64,000 nucleotides of DNA, from the NCBI RefSeq assembly GCF_009002475.1, contig NZ_AP019860.1, positions 434,001-498,000 of the forward strand, read 5' to 3'. Positions 1-9,500 of the stretch are shown here, piece by piece. Both the position numbers and the translations under genes were made by a program. The notes beneath the pieces are model-generated. The model was not told where the DNA came from. It ran no database searches and saw only the letters and a list, made by a program, of their open reading frames with translations. The stretch's first letter is position 1. Every line of letters starts with the position of its first letter. Source of the DNA: Candidatus Uabimicrobium amorphum (lineage in GTDB: Bacteria > Planctomycetota > Uabimicrobiia > Uabimicrobiales > Uabimicrobiaceae).

Positions 1-355
1 TCAACCTGTTGCTGTAAATCTACTCATTCAAAACTTGTCTAAGGCTCCTATCACGGTTTGCAATAGCCATATTCCTTATCTCCTCGGGGTGAATATTGTA
101 AACGTCGATAAAAATAAACTCGTACTAGAAGATGGACTGAAGCCTTTTCGCAAAATGCAAAAAAGTTTTGTAAAACTAGAGCCCAATCGCTATATTGTCA
201 TTCCTACTCTAAATTTACGCGATTATTGTGACTTACCCGCGGGAAAATATGGAATATATGTACAATTGTATGTGCCGGTTAGTTATGCTCGGGAGAAGTC
301 GGATGCATGGTTTGGGAAAATTTTAACTAACTTTATTGAATTTGAAATTAAATAG
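1..355 (+). CDS. Hypothetical protein, 5' end outside window
   Basis: The reading frame is open from base 2 to the TAG at 353-355, with no stop upstream of the TTG at 35. The residues encoded before that TTG (QPVAVNLLIQN) continue the same beta-strand-like pattern, so this is the C-terminal part of a longer gene cut by the window edge and not a gene starting at 35. About 117 residues are visible. They alternate hydrophobic and polar residues, with a motif LPAGKYGIYVQLYV near the end, consistent with an all-beta Ig-like or extracytoplasmic domain. I do not recognise a family. The next gene starts 11 bases downstream behind its own GGAG, so the two are probably co-transcribed. Confidence 0.7.
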   Translation, partial: QPVAVNLLIQNLSKAPITVCNSHIPYLLGVNIVNVDKNKLVLEDGLKPFRKMQKSFVKLEPNRYIVIPTLNLRDYCDLPAGKYGIYVQLYVPVSYAREKSDAWFGKILTNFIEFEIK

Positions 356-366
356 GAGTCATAACT

Positions 367-1161
367 ATGAAACGCTGCGTAACATTTTTAATTCTCGTTA
401 CTTTCTGTAGTTTGTATGCTGCAAAACTTTCGCCACGAGAAATTTTACAAAGATGTATAAAACGCCATGGTGGACAACAAAACTTCGAAAAAATCAAGAA
501 TATCTACGTTAAAATGGATGTGCATTCCAAAAACGAAAAAGCCGATGTGGAAAGTCTCATTGAACAATATTTTCGATTTCCCAACAAGTTGCGTGCCGAA
601 ATTAGCTCGATGATGAATCCTCCTACAAAAGTTAGTTGGAACGGAAACGAAGCATGGCAATTAACAAAGGATAAACTTGAAAAAACTACAGATCCACGTC
701 AACGCGACAACTTGAAGGAAAGTTTACGTTTTGTAAAACTCATCATGTTGACAAATCTATTGGAAAAAGGTAGTACTCTAAAATATGAAAAGCATGTGAA
801 AAGAAAATCATATGGTATTCATGTTATTTTACAGCAAAACGGCGAAGGCGAGAAAATAAAGATATATGTAAAAGATAGTGATTATTCATTGTTTGGTGGT
901 GAGTTTTCGTGGCAAGGAAACAATACAATATTCAAAGTTTTTCTAGATAAACAAAATTATTGGGTTGATGGAATTTGTTTTCCAAGAGAAGCGCGAATTT
1001 ATCGCGGTAACGAAAAAGTTTTGGATGCCAAAGTTCGTCAAATCAAAATTAATCACCTACAAAACGGTAATAGTTTCTTCGCCAATTTAAAAGAAAAACC
1101 ACGCATGAAAAAACGTAGAAGAACAGGTCGAGGCCGTGGAAGAGGTCGTCGCGGAGATTAG
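367..1161 (+). CDS. Secreted LolA-like protein with Arg/Gly-rich tail
   Basis: 264 residues. Residues 1-19 are a signal peptide (MKRC, hydrophobic core, cleavage near LYAA). The body starts with a conserved-looking segment (ILQRCIKRHGGQQNFEKIKNI) followed by alternating beta strands. This is the usual pattern of planctomycete outer-membrane lipoprotein-sorting (LolA/LolB-fold) or DUF4292-like proteins that bind lipid-modified cargo in the periplasm; the assignment rests on pattern only. The last 20 or so residues are strikingly basic (KKRRRTGRGRGRGRRGD), an RGG-like tail unusual for a secreted protein and possibly nucleic-acid or polyanion binding. The start ATG has GGAG nine bases upstream. 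A strong hairpin follows the stop. Confidence 0.7.
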   Translation: MKRCVTFLILVTFCSLYAAKLSPREILQRCIKRHGGQQNFEKIKNIYVKMDVHSKNEKADVESLIEQYFRFPNKLRAEISSMMNPPTKVSWNGNEAWQLTKDKLEKTTDPRQRDNLKESLRFVKLIMLTNLLEKGSTLKYEKHVKRKSYGIHVILQQNGEGEKIKIYVKDSDYSLFGGEFSWQGNNTIFKVFLDKQNYWVDGICFPREARIYRGNEKVLDAKVRQIKINHLQNGNSFFANLKEKPRMKKRRRTGRGRGRGRRGD

Positions 1162-1200
1162 TATAAACAACAAACTACAAGTGATCATAGTCTTCTATTT

Positions 1201-1247
1201 TATAGAAATTGTGGTAGTTAATTTTCATGCTACCACAAATTTCTATA
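1201..1247. terminator. Bidirectional terminator-like hairpin between convergent genes
   Basis: A 17-base arm at 1201-1217 pairs with 1230-1247 (one bulged A) around a 12-base loop. It lies between the plus-strand gene ending at 1161 and the minus-strand gene ending at 1273. The A/T-rich outer arms give U-tracts in both directions, as expected of a shared terminator. Confidence 0.75.
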
Positions 1248-1272
1248 AGTATTTCTCATTCAGCAAACCATA

Positions 1273-2355
1273 CTAAAACTTCTTCATTGTCTCTCGTGCC
1301 CAAACCGCAAAAAAAGTACTACCATACTTACTCGTAAGTGCCTTGCAGTAACTCTTTAAGCCCGCAATAGCACGTCTATTGTCACTTTGGAATTTTTGAC
1401 TCTTAAAACTAGTTTTTCCACGAACTTCCATAGAGTAGTAAATTTGCTTGGCTTTTGTGTATACTGAAAAGCCTTTTAGCTTTGTGCGAAATGATTTGCT
1501 TTTCTTCATTGTGGAAATTTCCTTGGCGAATTTGTCCGCCTTTTCGTAGCCTTTCCAATTTTTGCACAACTTTCCTGCTTGCTTTACGTAAGCAACAGGG
1601 TTGTATTTGGCATTTGCCTCGACGTTGGCTACCTCTACTTGATACATTTGCTCTAGCCTTTGTAGAATTTGTCGTCCTTCTTTTTCTTTTTCACTGCTTT
1701 TGGCGATAGCCTTTTGAATTTTTTGGTATGTCTTGCCCAGGGATTTTCCGCGAATGATATCTTTTACTTCTCGTTTAAAGAATTTCGTAGAGAATTGTGC
1801 CGCCAGCTTGGCACGACGATTCACCAATAGTTCTTGTGCTTTTTTGATGGCCTCTTGTAAACTATCTCCTGTGTAAAGTAGATTGCCCCCTACATCAAAA
1901 ACAAAAGCACGCGGTGGTGTCATCGGGAAACGCTTTGTGGCACGACATTGGAAAAATACGGGGAATTTCACTTCTTTTGGAATTGCTTGAAAAGCTTGGA
2001 TGTCCGATATTTGAGCTCCTTGGAACTGAACATGTCCGCCGACCATTTTTAGTCCGACACTCTTCAATTTGTTGTAGTCTTTGTTGAGGTATTTGAAACC
2101 TTCTAAGGCAACCGCGGCGAATGTCTTCTGTTGCCGAAATCGTCCATTACCTGCTACAGTTGATACCGATGTTCCAGAACCTCTTTCAGAACCAGACCAA
2201 AGATAGACAACTGTGACATAATTTCCTAATGTTTGTGGTACGATCGCTGTTTCTCCAGCTATTTGTTCTTTAAATTGAAAATCTCTAATTGTTACTTGTT
2301 GTTGTGCACTTGCTGTAATCACTAAAATAAGAAAAATGGACAACATTCTAAACAT
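1273..2355 (-). CDS. Secreted thioredoxin-fold protein lacking CXXC
   Basis: The ATG at 2355 is preferred over the first ATG at 2379 because AAAGGAG lies five bases upstream of it and the protein then begins directly with a signal peptide (MFRMLSIFLILVITASA). It encodes 360 residues. Residues about 20-180 follow the TlpA/peroxiredoxin thioredoxin fold: a strand YVTVVYLWSG, a helix, then PPRAFVFDVGGNLLYTG resembling the cis-proline strand. Where the CXXC motif should be there is SERGSG, so redox activity is unlikely. The C-terminal half (about 180-360) is Lys-rich and helical, of unknown role. The protein is probably periplasmic. Planctomycetes have many thioredoxin-like secreted proteins; this one looks like a non-catalytic derivative. 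Confidence 0.65.
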   Translation of the reverse strand: MFRMLSIFLILVITASAQQQVTIRDFQFKEQIAGETAIVPQTLGNYVTVVYLWSGSERGSGTSVSTVAGNGRFRQQKTFAAVALEGFKYLNKDYNKLKSVGLKMVGGHVQFQGAQISDIQAFQAIPKEVKFPVFFQCRATKRFPMTPPRAFVFDVGGNLLYTGDSLQEAIKKAQELLVNRRAKLAAQFSTKFFKREVKDIIRGKSLGKTYQKIQKAIAKSSEKEKEGRQILQRLEQMYQVEVANVEANAKYNPVAYVKQAGKLCKNWKGYEKADKFAKEISTMKKSKSFRTKLKGFSVYTKAKQIYYSMEVRGKTSFKSQKFQSDNRRAIAGLKSYCKALTSKYGSTFFAVWARETMKKF

Positions 2356-2727
2356 TGTATCTCCTTTGCTCTTTATCATATTTTTGCTGTTAGTTCGCAG
2401 ATAATTCCATTTTTGTACACGTTGGCGTAATAGATATCACAGTACATTCTTGGAATCGATCTACTATAACTAATGCTCTCTTACCTCTATTATATCAAGT
2501 CTTTTTGGAATAGGTTTAGAAATTTACAACTGCTCCATCACAAAATACCGTAACTTTTACTTGTCGCGATAAATTTTTCTATTTGGAGTAAAAACTTTTC
2601 AGCGTGTAATACTTTTGACTTTCCATTTGCTTTGTGGTAAATTTAGAACTTTTATAACGTCTTCAAACGTTACCCAAATTCACTCTAAGAATTGTGATGA
2701 AAATGTGTTAATAAAGGAATATGTTAA
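2356..2727. promoter_or_regulatory. Divergent promoter region with an 18-bp palindrome
   Basis: This 372-base spacer separates two divergent genes and holds no credible ORF. TAACGT (2655-2660) is repeated inverted as ACGTTA (2667-2672) across six bases, about 55 bases upstream of the lipoprotein start, where an operator could sit. No clear -35/-10 pair was found, so the promoter assignment is by position only. Confidence 0.35.
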
Positions 2728-3468
2728 ATGAGGCTATTCGTAACAATTTTTTTTATATCTATAATGTTGGTTTCTTGTGTTTCTACACAAGTAGATGATA
2801 CAGATACAAATAATTCTCAAGACAACCAACAAACGACCAACGATAATACAAATACCGATACCGATACCGATACCGATAACACAGATAACTCGGATAATAC
2901 AGATAATTCGGATAATACAGATACCAATAATACTAACGACAATACAGCTCAAGATACACAGTACCAAGCACCTCAACCTTCCATCATGGAAGAGAATGTT
3001 TTAAGTTCTTCCAACATTCAACAACTTATTGTTGCTGATGGTGACGATGATGATTGGGAAAAATTTCGCGAGGCTTATATCGTTCAATATCTCAAAAACT
3101 TGAGCTTAATACCAGGTGCTTTAGACAAAGATATGTCCAAAGACGTTGTGGAATATCTAAACAAGGGTTATGGAATGTATTGGACCCCTGTAAGTGGTAT
3201 TGAAAGAGAACTTGAGCACGGCTTTGTTGCTGCACGTTCAAAAAATATAGAGTTAATGGAGAAACATTTGAATGTAATGGCAGCACAAGGTAAGGGAAAA
3301 GATTACTATGCCTTAGCTTACATCGCAGCATGGACATATTCCAAAAATGGGGCCAAAGACAAAGCCCAAAGTTTAATTCAGCAAGATAACTTAATTACGA
3401 ATGTGCCGGGTTTTGGCCTTGATGTTCCCGCAAATGATTTGCAAAATTTACAAGCAATGGCCCAATAA
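2728..3468 (+). CDS. Asp/Thr/Asn-rich lipoprotein
   Basis: 246 residues. Residues 1-17 are a lipoprotein signal with a good lipobox (LVSC, Cys17 as the lipidation site). Residues about 22-75 are a low-complexity linker of Asp, Thr, Asn and Ser in alternating DT/DN pairs, which should hold the rest of the protein away from the membrane. Residues about 85-246 form a mostly helical domain with possible TPR-like character (YYALAYIAAWTYSKNGAKDKA). No family recognised. The ATG has AAGGAA nine bases upstream. It is a single gene between a long upstream spacer and a downstream hairpin. Confidence 0.75.
   Translation: MRLFVTIFFISIMLVSCVSTQVDDTDTNNSQDNQQTTNDNTNTDTDTDTDNTDNSDNTDNSDNTDTNNTNDNTAQDTQYQAPQPSIMEENVLSSSNIQQLIVADGDDDDWEKFREAYIVQYLKNLSLIPGALDKDMSKDVVEYLNKGYGMYWTPVSGIERELEHGFVAARSKNIELMEKHLNVMAAQGKGKDYYALAYIAAWTYSKNGAKDKAQSLIQQDNLITNVPGFGLDVPANDLQNLQAMAQ
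2853..2925 (+). repeat. In-frame hexanucleotide repeat coding Asp-Thr/Asp-Asn
   Basis: Successive six-base units of the type ACCGAT, then ACAGAT/TCGGAT with AAT, run for about 70 bases inside the lipoprotein gene. The first four units are almost identical and later ones are degenerate. Being a multiple of three, expansion or contraction keeps the frame and changes linker length by two residues per unit. Confidence 0.75.
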
Positions 3469-3478
3469 TTTGGCTTAA

Positions 3479-3512
3479 GTGTCGCTAAAAAAAAGAAGCG
3501 TTACAGCGACAC
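3479..3512 (+). terminator. Hairpin downstream of lipoprotein gene
   Basis: GTGTCGCT (3479-3486) pairs exactly with AGCGACAC (3505-3512) around an 18-base A-rich loop, 10 bases after the stop codon. There is no long U-tract, so it may be a weak terminator or a 3'-end stabiliser. Confidence 0.5.
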
Positions 3513-3684
3513 AAAATTAAGAAAAACAAGCTTCATAACCCATGTAATTTTGTTTTGCAAAAGCGCACAAAACATTGTATCATAAACGATAAGCGGTAAA
3601 TTTTTGCAAATGTGTTAAGTTTCCGCTGTTGTAGAGCTTGGTTTATGTTAGAATAACAATCTTTCGCTTTAGGAAGGTGAAGAC

Positions 3685-5064
3685 GTGTCGGAACAAATCA
3701 AAAAACTTTATAAAAGGACAGAAGAAGCCTTAAAAAGAAATAATTATGATCTTGCAATAGAACTTCTAAAAAACCAAATTTTAAAGTATACCCCCAACGA
3801 CGTAAAAGCTCGTAAACTTCTTCGCGCTACAGTAAAGAAAAAACACCAGGCTCATGGTGCACCAACAAAAGGACAGGCTATGTCTAAGGGAATTGGTGCG
3901 CAGGCAAAACTCAAATTTGCACAAATGCGCAAAAAATGGAACACTGTGATTGAAGAAGCCGAAAATTACTTATTACATGACCCCTCAAATGTACCAGTGC
4001 TATTTTCCCTAGGTGAAGCGTGTATGCACTCTGGACACACAGATACGGCTATCTTTGTTTTCGAAGACATTTATGCCACAGATCCTAGTCATGTAAAAAG
4101 TTTGATAAAGTTGAGTGAAATACACAAAGGTTTGGGACACTATGACAAAGCGATTTTTTACTGCCAAAAGGCCGCTAAATTAAGCCCTACCGATGGAGAA
4201 ATCTCGCGGGAAGTAAAGCGCATTGCCGCAATGAAAACTACCGACGTATACACCGAGGCAAAAAGTTCTCGCGATTTAATTAAAGATAAGGACAAGGCCA
4301 ACGTACTCGAAAAACTCAACCAAAAAATACGTTCCAAAGAAGATGCAGAAGAAGTGATTGCAATTCTCAAAAGACAACTGCAGGAAGATCCTGAAAACAA
4401 AAAGTTACTTCGCGATCTAGCAGAAAAATATCTCATTCTTGCAAAGTATGACTTTAACGGCTATGACAATGCCGCAGAACTTTTGCAAAAATATTTAGAG
4501 ATGGATCCAACAAACTTCGATACGAAATACAAAATTGCAAATTGCAAAGTGAATAAATTAAGTGGGCAAATGGAAGTTCTTCGCAGCAAATTGAAGAAAA
4601 ATCCACAAGATGCGAACATAAGCCAGCAGTTGAAGCAAGTACAGAAAAATAAACTTGCGGTAGAAATACAAGAATATCGAGTTTTAGCCGACGAGCGTCC
4701 TACGGAATCAGATTTGCGTTACAAATTAGGAAAAGCTTTGTTTCAATGTAAGCAGTTTGACGAAGCGATTGCTAACTTCCAACAGGCGATTCAATCTCCA
4801 GGGCTAAAAGTAGAAGCTCTCAACTACATGGGGCAAGCGTTTCTACACAAAAAGAATTACGCTTTAGCAGAGGCCCAATTCAAAAATGCATTAGATGGCC
4901 TCAATTCAGGACACAAAGCATATAAAACATTGTTATACAGTCTAGGTGTTGTTTATGAATCTGCTGGTAAAAAAGCAGATGCAATAGATACCTTTACATC
5001 TCTACTGAATATAGATATTCAATATAAAGATGTAAGCGATAGATTAGAAAAACTTAAAGTATGA
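3685..5064 (+). CDS. TPR-repeat protein
   Basis: 459 residues, no signal peptide or membrane span, so cytoplasmic. It starts at GTG 3685 behind AGGAAGG. Several tetratricopeptide repeats are visible: near residues 10-45 (ALKRNNYDLAIELLKNQI), 110-180 (FSLGEACMHSGHTDTAIFVFEDI and the next repeat), 255-290, and 350-455 (LGKALFQCKQFDEAIANFQQAI). Residues about 185-250 are charged and helical. TPR arrays are protein-binding scaffolds; the partner is unknown. It lies 16 bases upstream of rpsT, so it is probably expressed with ribosomal protein S20, but nothing in the sequence ties it to the ribosome. Confidence 0.8.
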   Translation: MSEQIKKLYKRTEEALKRNNYDLAIELLKNQILKYTPNDVKARKLLRATVKKKHQAHGAPTKGQAMSKGIGAQAKLKFAQMRKKWNTVIEEAENYLLHDPSNVPVLFSLGEACMHSGHTDTAIFVFEDIYATDPSHVKSLIKLSEIHKGLGHYDKAIFYCQKAAKLSPTDGEISREVKRIAAMKTTDVYTEAKSSRDLIKDKDKANVLEKLNQKIRSKEDAEEVIAILKRQLQEDPENKKLLRDLAEKYLILAKYDFNGYDNAAELLQKYLEMDPTNFDTKYKIANCKVNKLSGQMEVLRSKLKKNPQDANISQQLKQVQKNKLAVEIQEYRVLADERPTESDLRYKLGKALFQCKQFDEAIANFQQAIQSPGLKVEALNYMGQAFLHKKNYALAEAQFKNALDGLNSGHKAYKTLLYSLGVVYESAGKKADAIDTFTSLLNIDIQYKDVSDRLEKLKV

Positions 5065-5080
5065 TAAAAGGAAAAAAGTA

Positions 5081-5353
5081 ATGCCGAATATTCAATCAGC
5101 AAAAAAAAGAATGCGTCAAAACGAAAAACGTCGTGTTCACAACAAAAGCATTAAATCTGCGGTTAAAACCCACGTCAAAAATTTTCTATCTCTAGTAGAA
5201 AAAGGCGAAGCAGAGCAAGCAAAAAAAGAACTACCTGTGGTAACCAGTCAGCTTGACAAAGCATGGCAAAAAGGTCTATACCATAAAAATTATGTTGCAA
5301 GAAAGAAATCTTCTTTGCACAAAAAATTAAACAATATGGCAGCTGCTGAGTAA
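5081..5353 (+). CDS. rpsT: 30S ribosomal protein S20
   Basis: 90 residues, the usual length for S20. It starts MPNIQSAKKRMRQNEKRR, the typical basic N-terminus that binds 16S rRNA, and continues as a helical protein ending in the conserved HKNYVARKKSSLHKKLN segment. S20 is a primary binder of the 5' domain of 16S rRNA in the 30S subunit. The ATG is preceded by AAAGGA. It is the middle gene of a three-gene set between a TPR protein and a zinc-ribbon protein. Confidence 0.96.
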   Translation: MPNIQSAKKRMRQNEKRRVHNKSIKSAVKTHVKNFLSLVEKGEAEQAKKELPVVTSQLDKAWQKGLYHKNYVARKKSSLHKKLNNMAAAE

Positions 5354-5403
5354 ATTTATAAGAAATGAGGTATCTCTAAAGACTATTTTTTTTGGAGTAA
5401 AAT

Positions 5404-5673
5404 ATGCCAACGTATTCTTATGAATGCCAATCCTGCCAACATGTATTTGACGCATTTCAATACATGAGTGAAGATCCTTTAAAAGACTGCCCAGAATGTA
5501 AAAAAGAAGGTTCATTAAAACGTCTAATTGGACCAGGAGCAGGGTTTATATTTAAAGGTGAAGGCTTTTATATAACGGATTACCGCAGTAAATCTTATAA
5601 AGAGAAAGCCAAATCAGAATCACAATCATCATCTACATCATCGGATACAAAAACATCCAAAACAAGTACGTGA
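5404..5673 (+). CDS. FmdB-family zinc-ribbon protein
   Basis: 89 residues. The N-terminus MPTYSYECQSCQHVFDAFQ and the later CPEC give two CxxC knuckles (Cys8/Cys11 and Cys29/Cys32) that should bind one zinc, as in the FmdB/CxxC_CXXC_SSSS family. The family signature LKRLIGPGAGFIFKGEGFY follows, and the tail is the usual Ser/Thr/Lys-rich disordered stretch. The family role is poorly defined; it is often called a putative regulatory protein. GGAG lies upstream of the ATG. It ends the rpsT operon, with a strong terminator directly after it. Confidence 0.92.
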   Translation: MPTYSYECQSCQHVFDAFQYMSEDPLKDCPECKKEGSLKRLIGPGAGFIFKGEGFYITDYRSKSYKEKAKSESQSSSTSSDTKTSKTST

Positions 5674-5688
5674 TGTTCGATTCATGTA

Positions 5689-5723
5689 AACAAGCCCTCT
5701 AACATAACATTAGAGGGCTTGTT
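5689..5723 (+). terminator. Rho-independent terminator of the rpsT operon
   Basis: AACAAGCCCTCTAA (5689-5702) pairs perfectly with TTAGAGGGCTTGTT (5710-5723) around a seven-base loop and is followed by a T-rich run. This is the clearest intrinsic terminator in the window. Confidence 0.92.
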
Positions 5724-5743
5724 TTATTTTTAGGCATAAAAAA

Positions 5744-5764
5744 AGAGGAGAATAAATCTCCTCT
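5744..5764. terminator. Second short hairpin after the rpsT terminator
   Basis: AGAGGAG (5744-5750) pairs with CTCCTCT (5758-5764) around seven bases. The A-run on the left becomes a U-run on the minus strand, so it may terminate transcription from the minus-strand gene ending at 6008. Confidence 0.5.
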
Positions 5765-5824
5765 AGAAGAAAAAACATTATAGCTCTTGCTATTTGTCCA
5801 ATGCTAAAAACGTACATGATTTTA

Positions 5825-5973
5825 TTAAACCCGAGCCCCAAGCCCGCTCCCAAGCCCGAAGTTTTTGCTTTGCGTTTTGGCTATTTAGTAGGTGGCTTAT
5901 CATTAAAGTTTCATTACCTTTTTCTAGAAGGTTTTCGGAAACGGGCTTGGGCTCGGAAGCGGGCTCGGGTTTA
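5825..5973. repeat. Inverted pair of degenerate GAGCCC/AAGCCC hexamer arrays
   Basis: The left arm (5825-5861) is made of six-base units such as CCCGAG, CCCCAA, CCCGCT and CCCAAG. The right arm (5936-5973) is the same pattern inverted (GGGCTT, GGGCTC and so on). The outermost dozen bases of the two arms are exact complements (TAAACCCGAGCCC and its inverse). About 75 AT-rich bases lie between. The array is GC-rich against an AT-rich background and stands between convergent genes. An ORF can be drawn through it but has no gene-like protein or start site. Confidence 0.75.
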
Positions 5974-6007
5974 GGTTTATTTGTGTATACTATCCATACT
6001 ATCCGTG

Positions 6008-6229
6008 CTACATAACAACCATATTAATATTTTGTTGCACCCACTCGAAAATTCTCTGTCGTTCCTCTTCTGTCAGGTGCTCATCATTTGTAAGTAGATC
6101 TAATAACTTCTCTTTTTTTCTGTGTAATTCCATCGCACACATTTGATGTTTGTACTCTTCTTCTAAAGATCTATTAATCGAATCAAATTCATTTTTTAAA
6201 TTTGTAGGTTCTTGTATTGTACTTAACAT
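6008..6229 (-). CDS. Small coiled-coil hypothetical protein
   Basis: 73 residues from the ATG at 6229, preferred over the upstream start at 6283 because GGGAGGG lies just in front of it. Residues about 8-50 are strongly charged and helical (NEFDSINRSLEEEYKHQMCAMELHRK is the core region), followed by a second helix containing LTEEERQRIFEWVQQN. No cysteine pairs, membrane span or known family. It is likely a soluble helical protein that oligomerises. It stands alone, with a hexamer array on its 3' side. Confidence 0.6.
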   Translation of the reverse strand: MLSTIQEPTNLKNEFDSINRSLEEEYKHQMCAMELHRKKEKLLDLLTNDEHLTEEERQRIFEWVQQNINMVVM

Positions 6230-6430
6230 TTTTGCACCCTCCCTATGTAATATCCAAATTGTGAACAACCTGAATGTACACATACTATACTACTTAATTT
6301 TGATAAATGCAACTCAAAAATACGGTTTTTGTACGGTATTTTTCATTTCGTGCTTGAGGCCCTGAAAAAACTGGTATTCTGTAACATTTTTCTCTACAAA
6401 TACCGTATCTTTGCTATCATAGATAAAAAA

Positions 6431-6477
6431 ATAAGCTTTGTCTCCCAAACATTTATAGCTTGAAAAACAAAGCTTAT
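6431..6477 (-). terminator. Terminator of the kinase-transporter gene
   Basis: ATAAGCTTTGT (6431-6441) pairs exactly with ACAAAGCTTAT (6467-6477). On the minus strand the stem is followed by a run of seven T residues, giving an intrinsic terminator about 60 bases after the stop of the gene ending at 6540. A smaller stem ATAGCT/AGCTAT sits between them. Confidence 0.7.
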
Positions 6478-6539
6478 AGAAGATAGCTGTTTCATAGACT
6501 AGCTATTACAAAGGTTTCAGCATAGGTGCTTGTTGCGAA

Positions 6540-9500
6540 TTATGCTTCGGTAAAATCCAGAGGTTTTGTCGGGTAAATTTTCCACAACGGGATGAGAGTA
6601 AGCGACATGAGCAACATGACAACCGCAAATACTGTAAACATTTGTTCTGGATTGAAGTATAACATTAAAAATGATCCTACAGCATAGCCAAGGTAACCGA
6701 ATCCATCGAGAACACCTGCTGTGGTGGAAGGGGCCTGGTTTCCTCCTACGTCGATCGCGGCAACACCACCTAATACAGAGTATGCAGCGTAGATCAAAAA
6801 ACCACTGATAATTAAAAAACCTTGTAGTAAGAATAGCGAGTGGAAAAACAGACCGCTACCAAACATCATAAATGCCAAAATCATACACGGAACCACCAAC
6901 ACAGGTCCGCGGTTACCGTTCATCTTGTCAGAGATCCACCCTGCAAGAAAAGTTCCGACCATCCCTGCTATTGGAAATAAAGTGGATACATATCCCGCTT
7001 CTTCGTTGACCAGACCTCGATCTGCCAGTAACTGAGGGCTATAGCTTTGGAAGAAACCGCGTACCATTGTCAAAGCAAAGCCCCCCCATATCATTAGTAA
7101 GAAAGCACGTGAGGTAAACAATGTTTGTAAAACTTTTTTGATGTTGGGAGTTTCACAAACAGCAGGACGGTTTGAGGGTTGTTCTTTTAAAAATAAGAAT
7201 ACGATCAAGGCGGCAATTGCCAATAAAGCTGCGGGGACGAAAAACAATCCTTGCCAAATAAGTAGCGAAAAAGAAGCGAGTAAAGTTGTTACGGCTTTTG
7301 CAACAGCCTCGCCCATTTGGTAGCTAAACGACATAATACCCATAATCGTTCCACGTTGTTTATGTCCACCGTACCAGTGGGAGCATATTTTAATGAGTCC
7401 ACTCCAGCCCATGGATAGGAAGTAAAAGTTGCAACACCACCAACCAAGAAACCATGCATATGTTTCTCCTGTGGCAAACATACATGTTGAGTACACCGAG
7501 CCAATCATTCCGAGAATAAAAATGCTTTTTCCACCAATTTTATCGGCGATCATACCGTTGGTGAATTTTCCGATGGCATAGAACATGATCCCCCAGCTAG
7601 TGATGGCTGTTAGGTCCTTTGTGGTGAGTGCGGTGGTGTCCACAATACTTAATTGCGCGACAGACATATTTGCGCGTGTTAGGTAATAGGCAAAGTAGCC
7701 AAAAAACAATAGGGCAAATGTCATGACGCTGCCTGAAACGCCACGGTGTGCGCCTTGTATATCGACAAGACCTTCGTCTTCTTCTAGTACGAAACTGCGT
7801 ATTTTGAAGTAGACGCCAATTGACATGAGACTGGTAAGCCACAAAAAGCCAAATATTTCCAAACCATAGTCATACAAAACGCCCATAATGACACCGCCAA
7901 GAAAAAAGACTGCGGCGGGAATAAACAACCATTTTTTAATGTCCAGGGCCATGTTGGCAATACCAATACCAATGAGAAGTGATGCTACCCCGATCATGCG
8001 AAATGGTGGTAAACCCAAAGAGTGATTGATAACACCGGTTAGCATGCAGGTTATACCTACGATGACCCACATACCGATGATGTCTTGCGAGACCAAACTG
8101 CGAATTTTTAATCCCCTGGCTTGATAGTAGGTGATCCCTCCGAGTACCACGGGAATAAACAACCAAATAGGGACCACCATCCAATAGCTGAAATCGGGCT
8201 TTCTCAGTACAGAACCTGTTAGAAAGCAACCCAAAGCACCTAGTATCGCGGCAAATAAGAAAATAGTGCCGAGTGGCGAGGCAACTTCCTGCCAATCGTG
8301 AGCACGAACGGCTTCACGTAGATGAATAAGTTCGTCTTTTTGTGCCTTCAATTTTTGTTGTAATTTGCGAATTTTGTCTTGATACTCGGGGACTTCACAA
8401 CGCGACATCAAGTATTGCGCAAATTTCAAATCTTCTGTTTCCAGAGCATAGTTTAACATTAAGGTATTTTCTTTGGTAAGTCCGTTACGCGCTTCTTCAG
8501 CGTTTTTCCATATCTTCAAGGCTTGTTCGAGCGCAAAGACAATTTCCCCATCAAGACGATGGATTTCCCTCTCTAAAGTTTCACGCTCACGCTCCGAGGC
8601 ACGAGCAAATCTTGCGACACTTTTATCTAGCTCTTCTAATTTGGCGAGCCCTTCATTGATAAGTAAGTTGGCTTGCTCGTGTTCCAAATATTCTTCGATT
8701 AGCTTTTGAAATTCCTTTACGGAAGAGTAGCGATTTTGAGGATCTTGTGCCGTGGCTTTGTTACAAATGTTCGCCAACTCTCGCGGAATTTCTTTTGGAT
8801 AGGAAAATGGTTGTGAGGCGGTGGCGTTTTCTAATACTTCGCGTAAACTTTGTCCTGTGTGGCGTGCACTTTTCATGAGAACATGATGTAAACACGCTCC
8901 GAGCAGGTATACGTCTGTGGTAGGACCTTGTTTTTTCCCCTCTCCGGTGGCAAGTTCTGGAGCCATGTATATAGGTGTACCTGCTGGAAATTCTACCTCC
9001 GAATTGTGCAAAATATGTGGTTCTTTTTTGTCGGCAAAGCTAACGGCCAATCCCCAGTCCATCACAAAAATTTCACCAAATTCGCCAACCATAATATTTT
9101 CGAGTTTCAAGTCGCGGTGGATAATCTTATTTTCGTGGGCATATGCGATCGCATTACATACCGTAATTAAAATACGTAGATGTTCCTTGAGCGGTCGTTT
9201 TTCGTCTTCTAGTATCTCTAGCCACGATTTTCCTTTAACAAGTTTCATCGCCAAGTGTGGAACACCGTTTTCCGTTGCACCAAAGTGATGGATGGGAACA
9301 ATGTTACTGTGTTCCAAACCTCCGGTAATACGTGCTTCTGAAGCAAATAAGTTTGCATGTTCGCTACCGTTGTGTAAAATTTTGATGGCGACATCGCGCC
9401 CTAAGGAACGTTGCATACCCTTGAATATACTACCCATTCCCCCTTCACCAATGACCTCATCGAGAATGAAGTCTTCGTTCAAGTTACTCTCTAATTTTCG

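Noticed and set aside
5794..6015. Open frame of 73 codons through the GC-rich region
   Set aside because: It is drawn through the inverted hexamer array, gives a compositionally odd peptide, lacks a ribosome site and overlaps the array on both arms.
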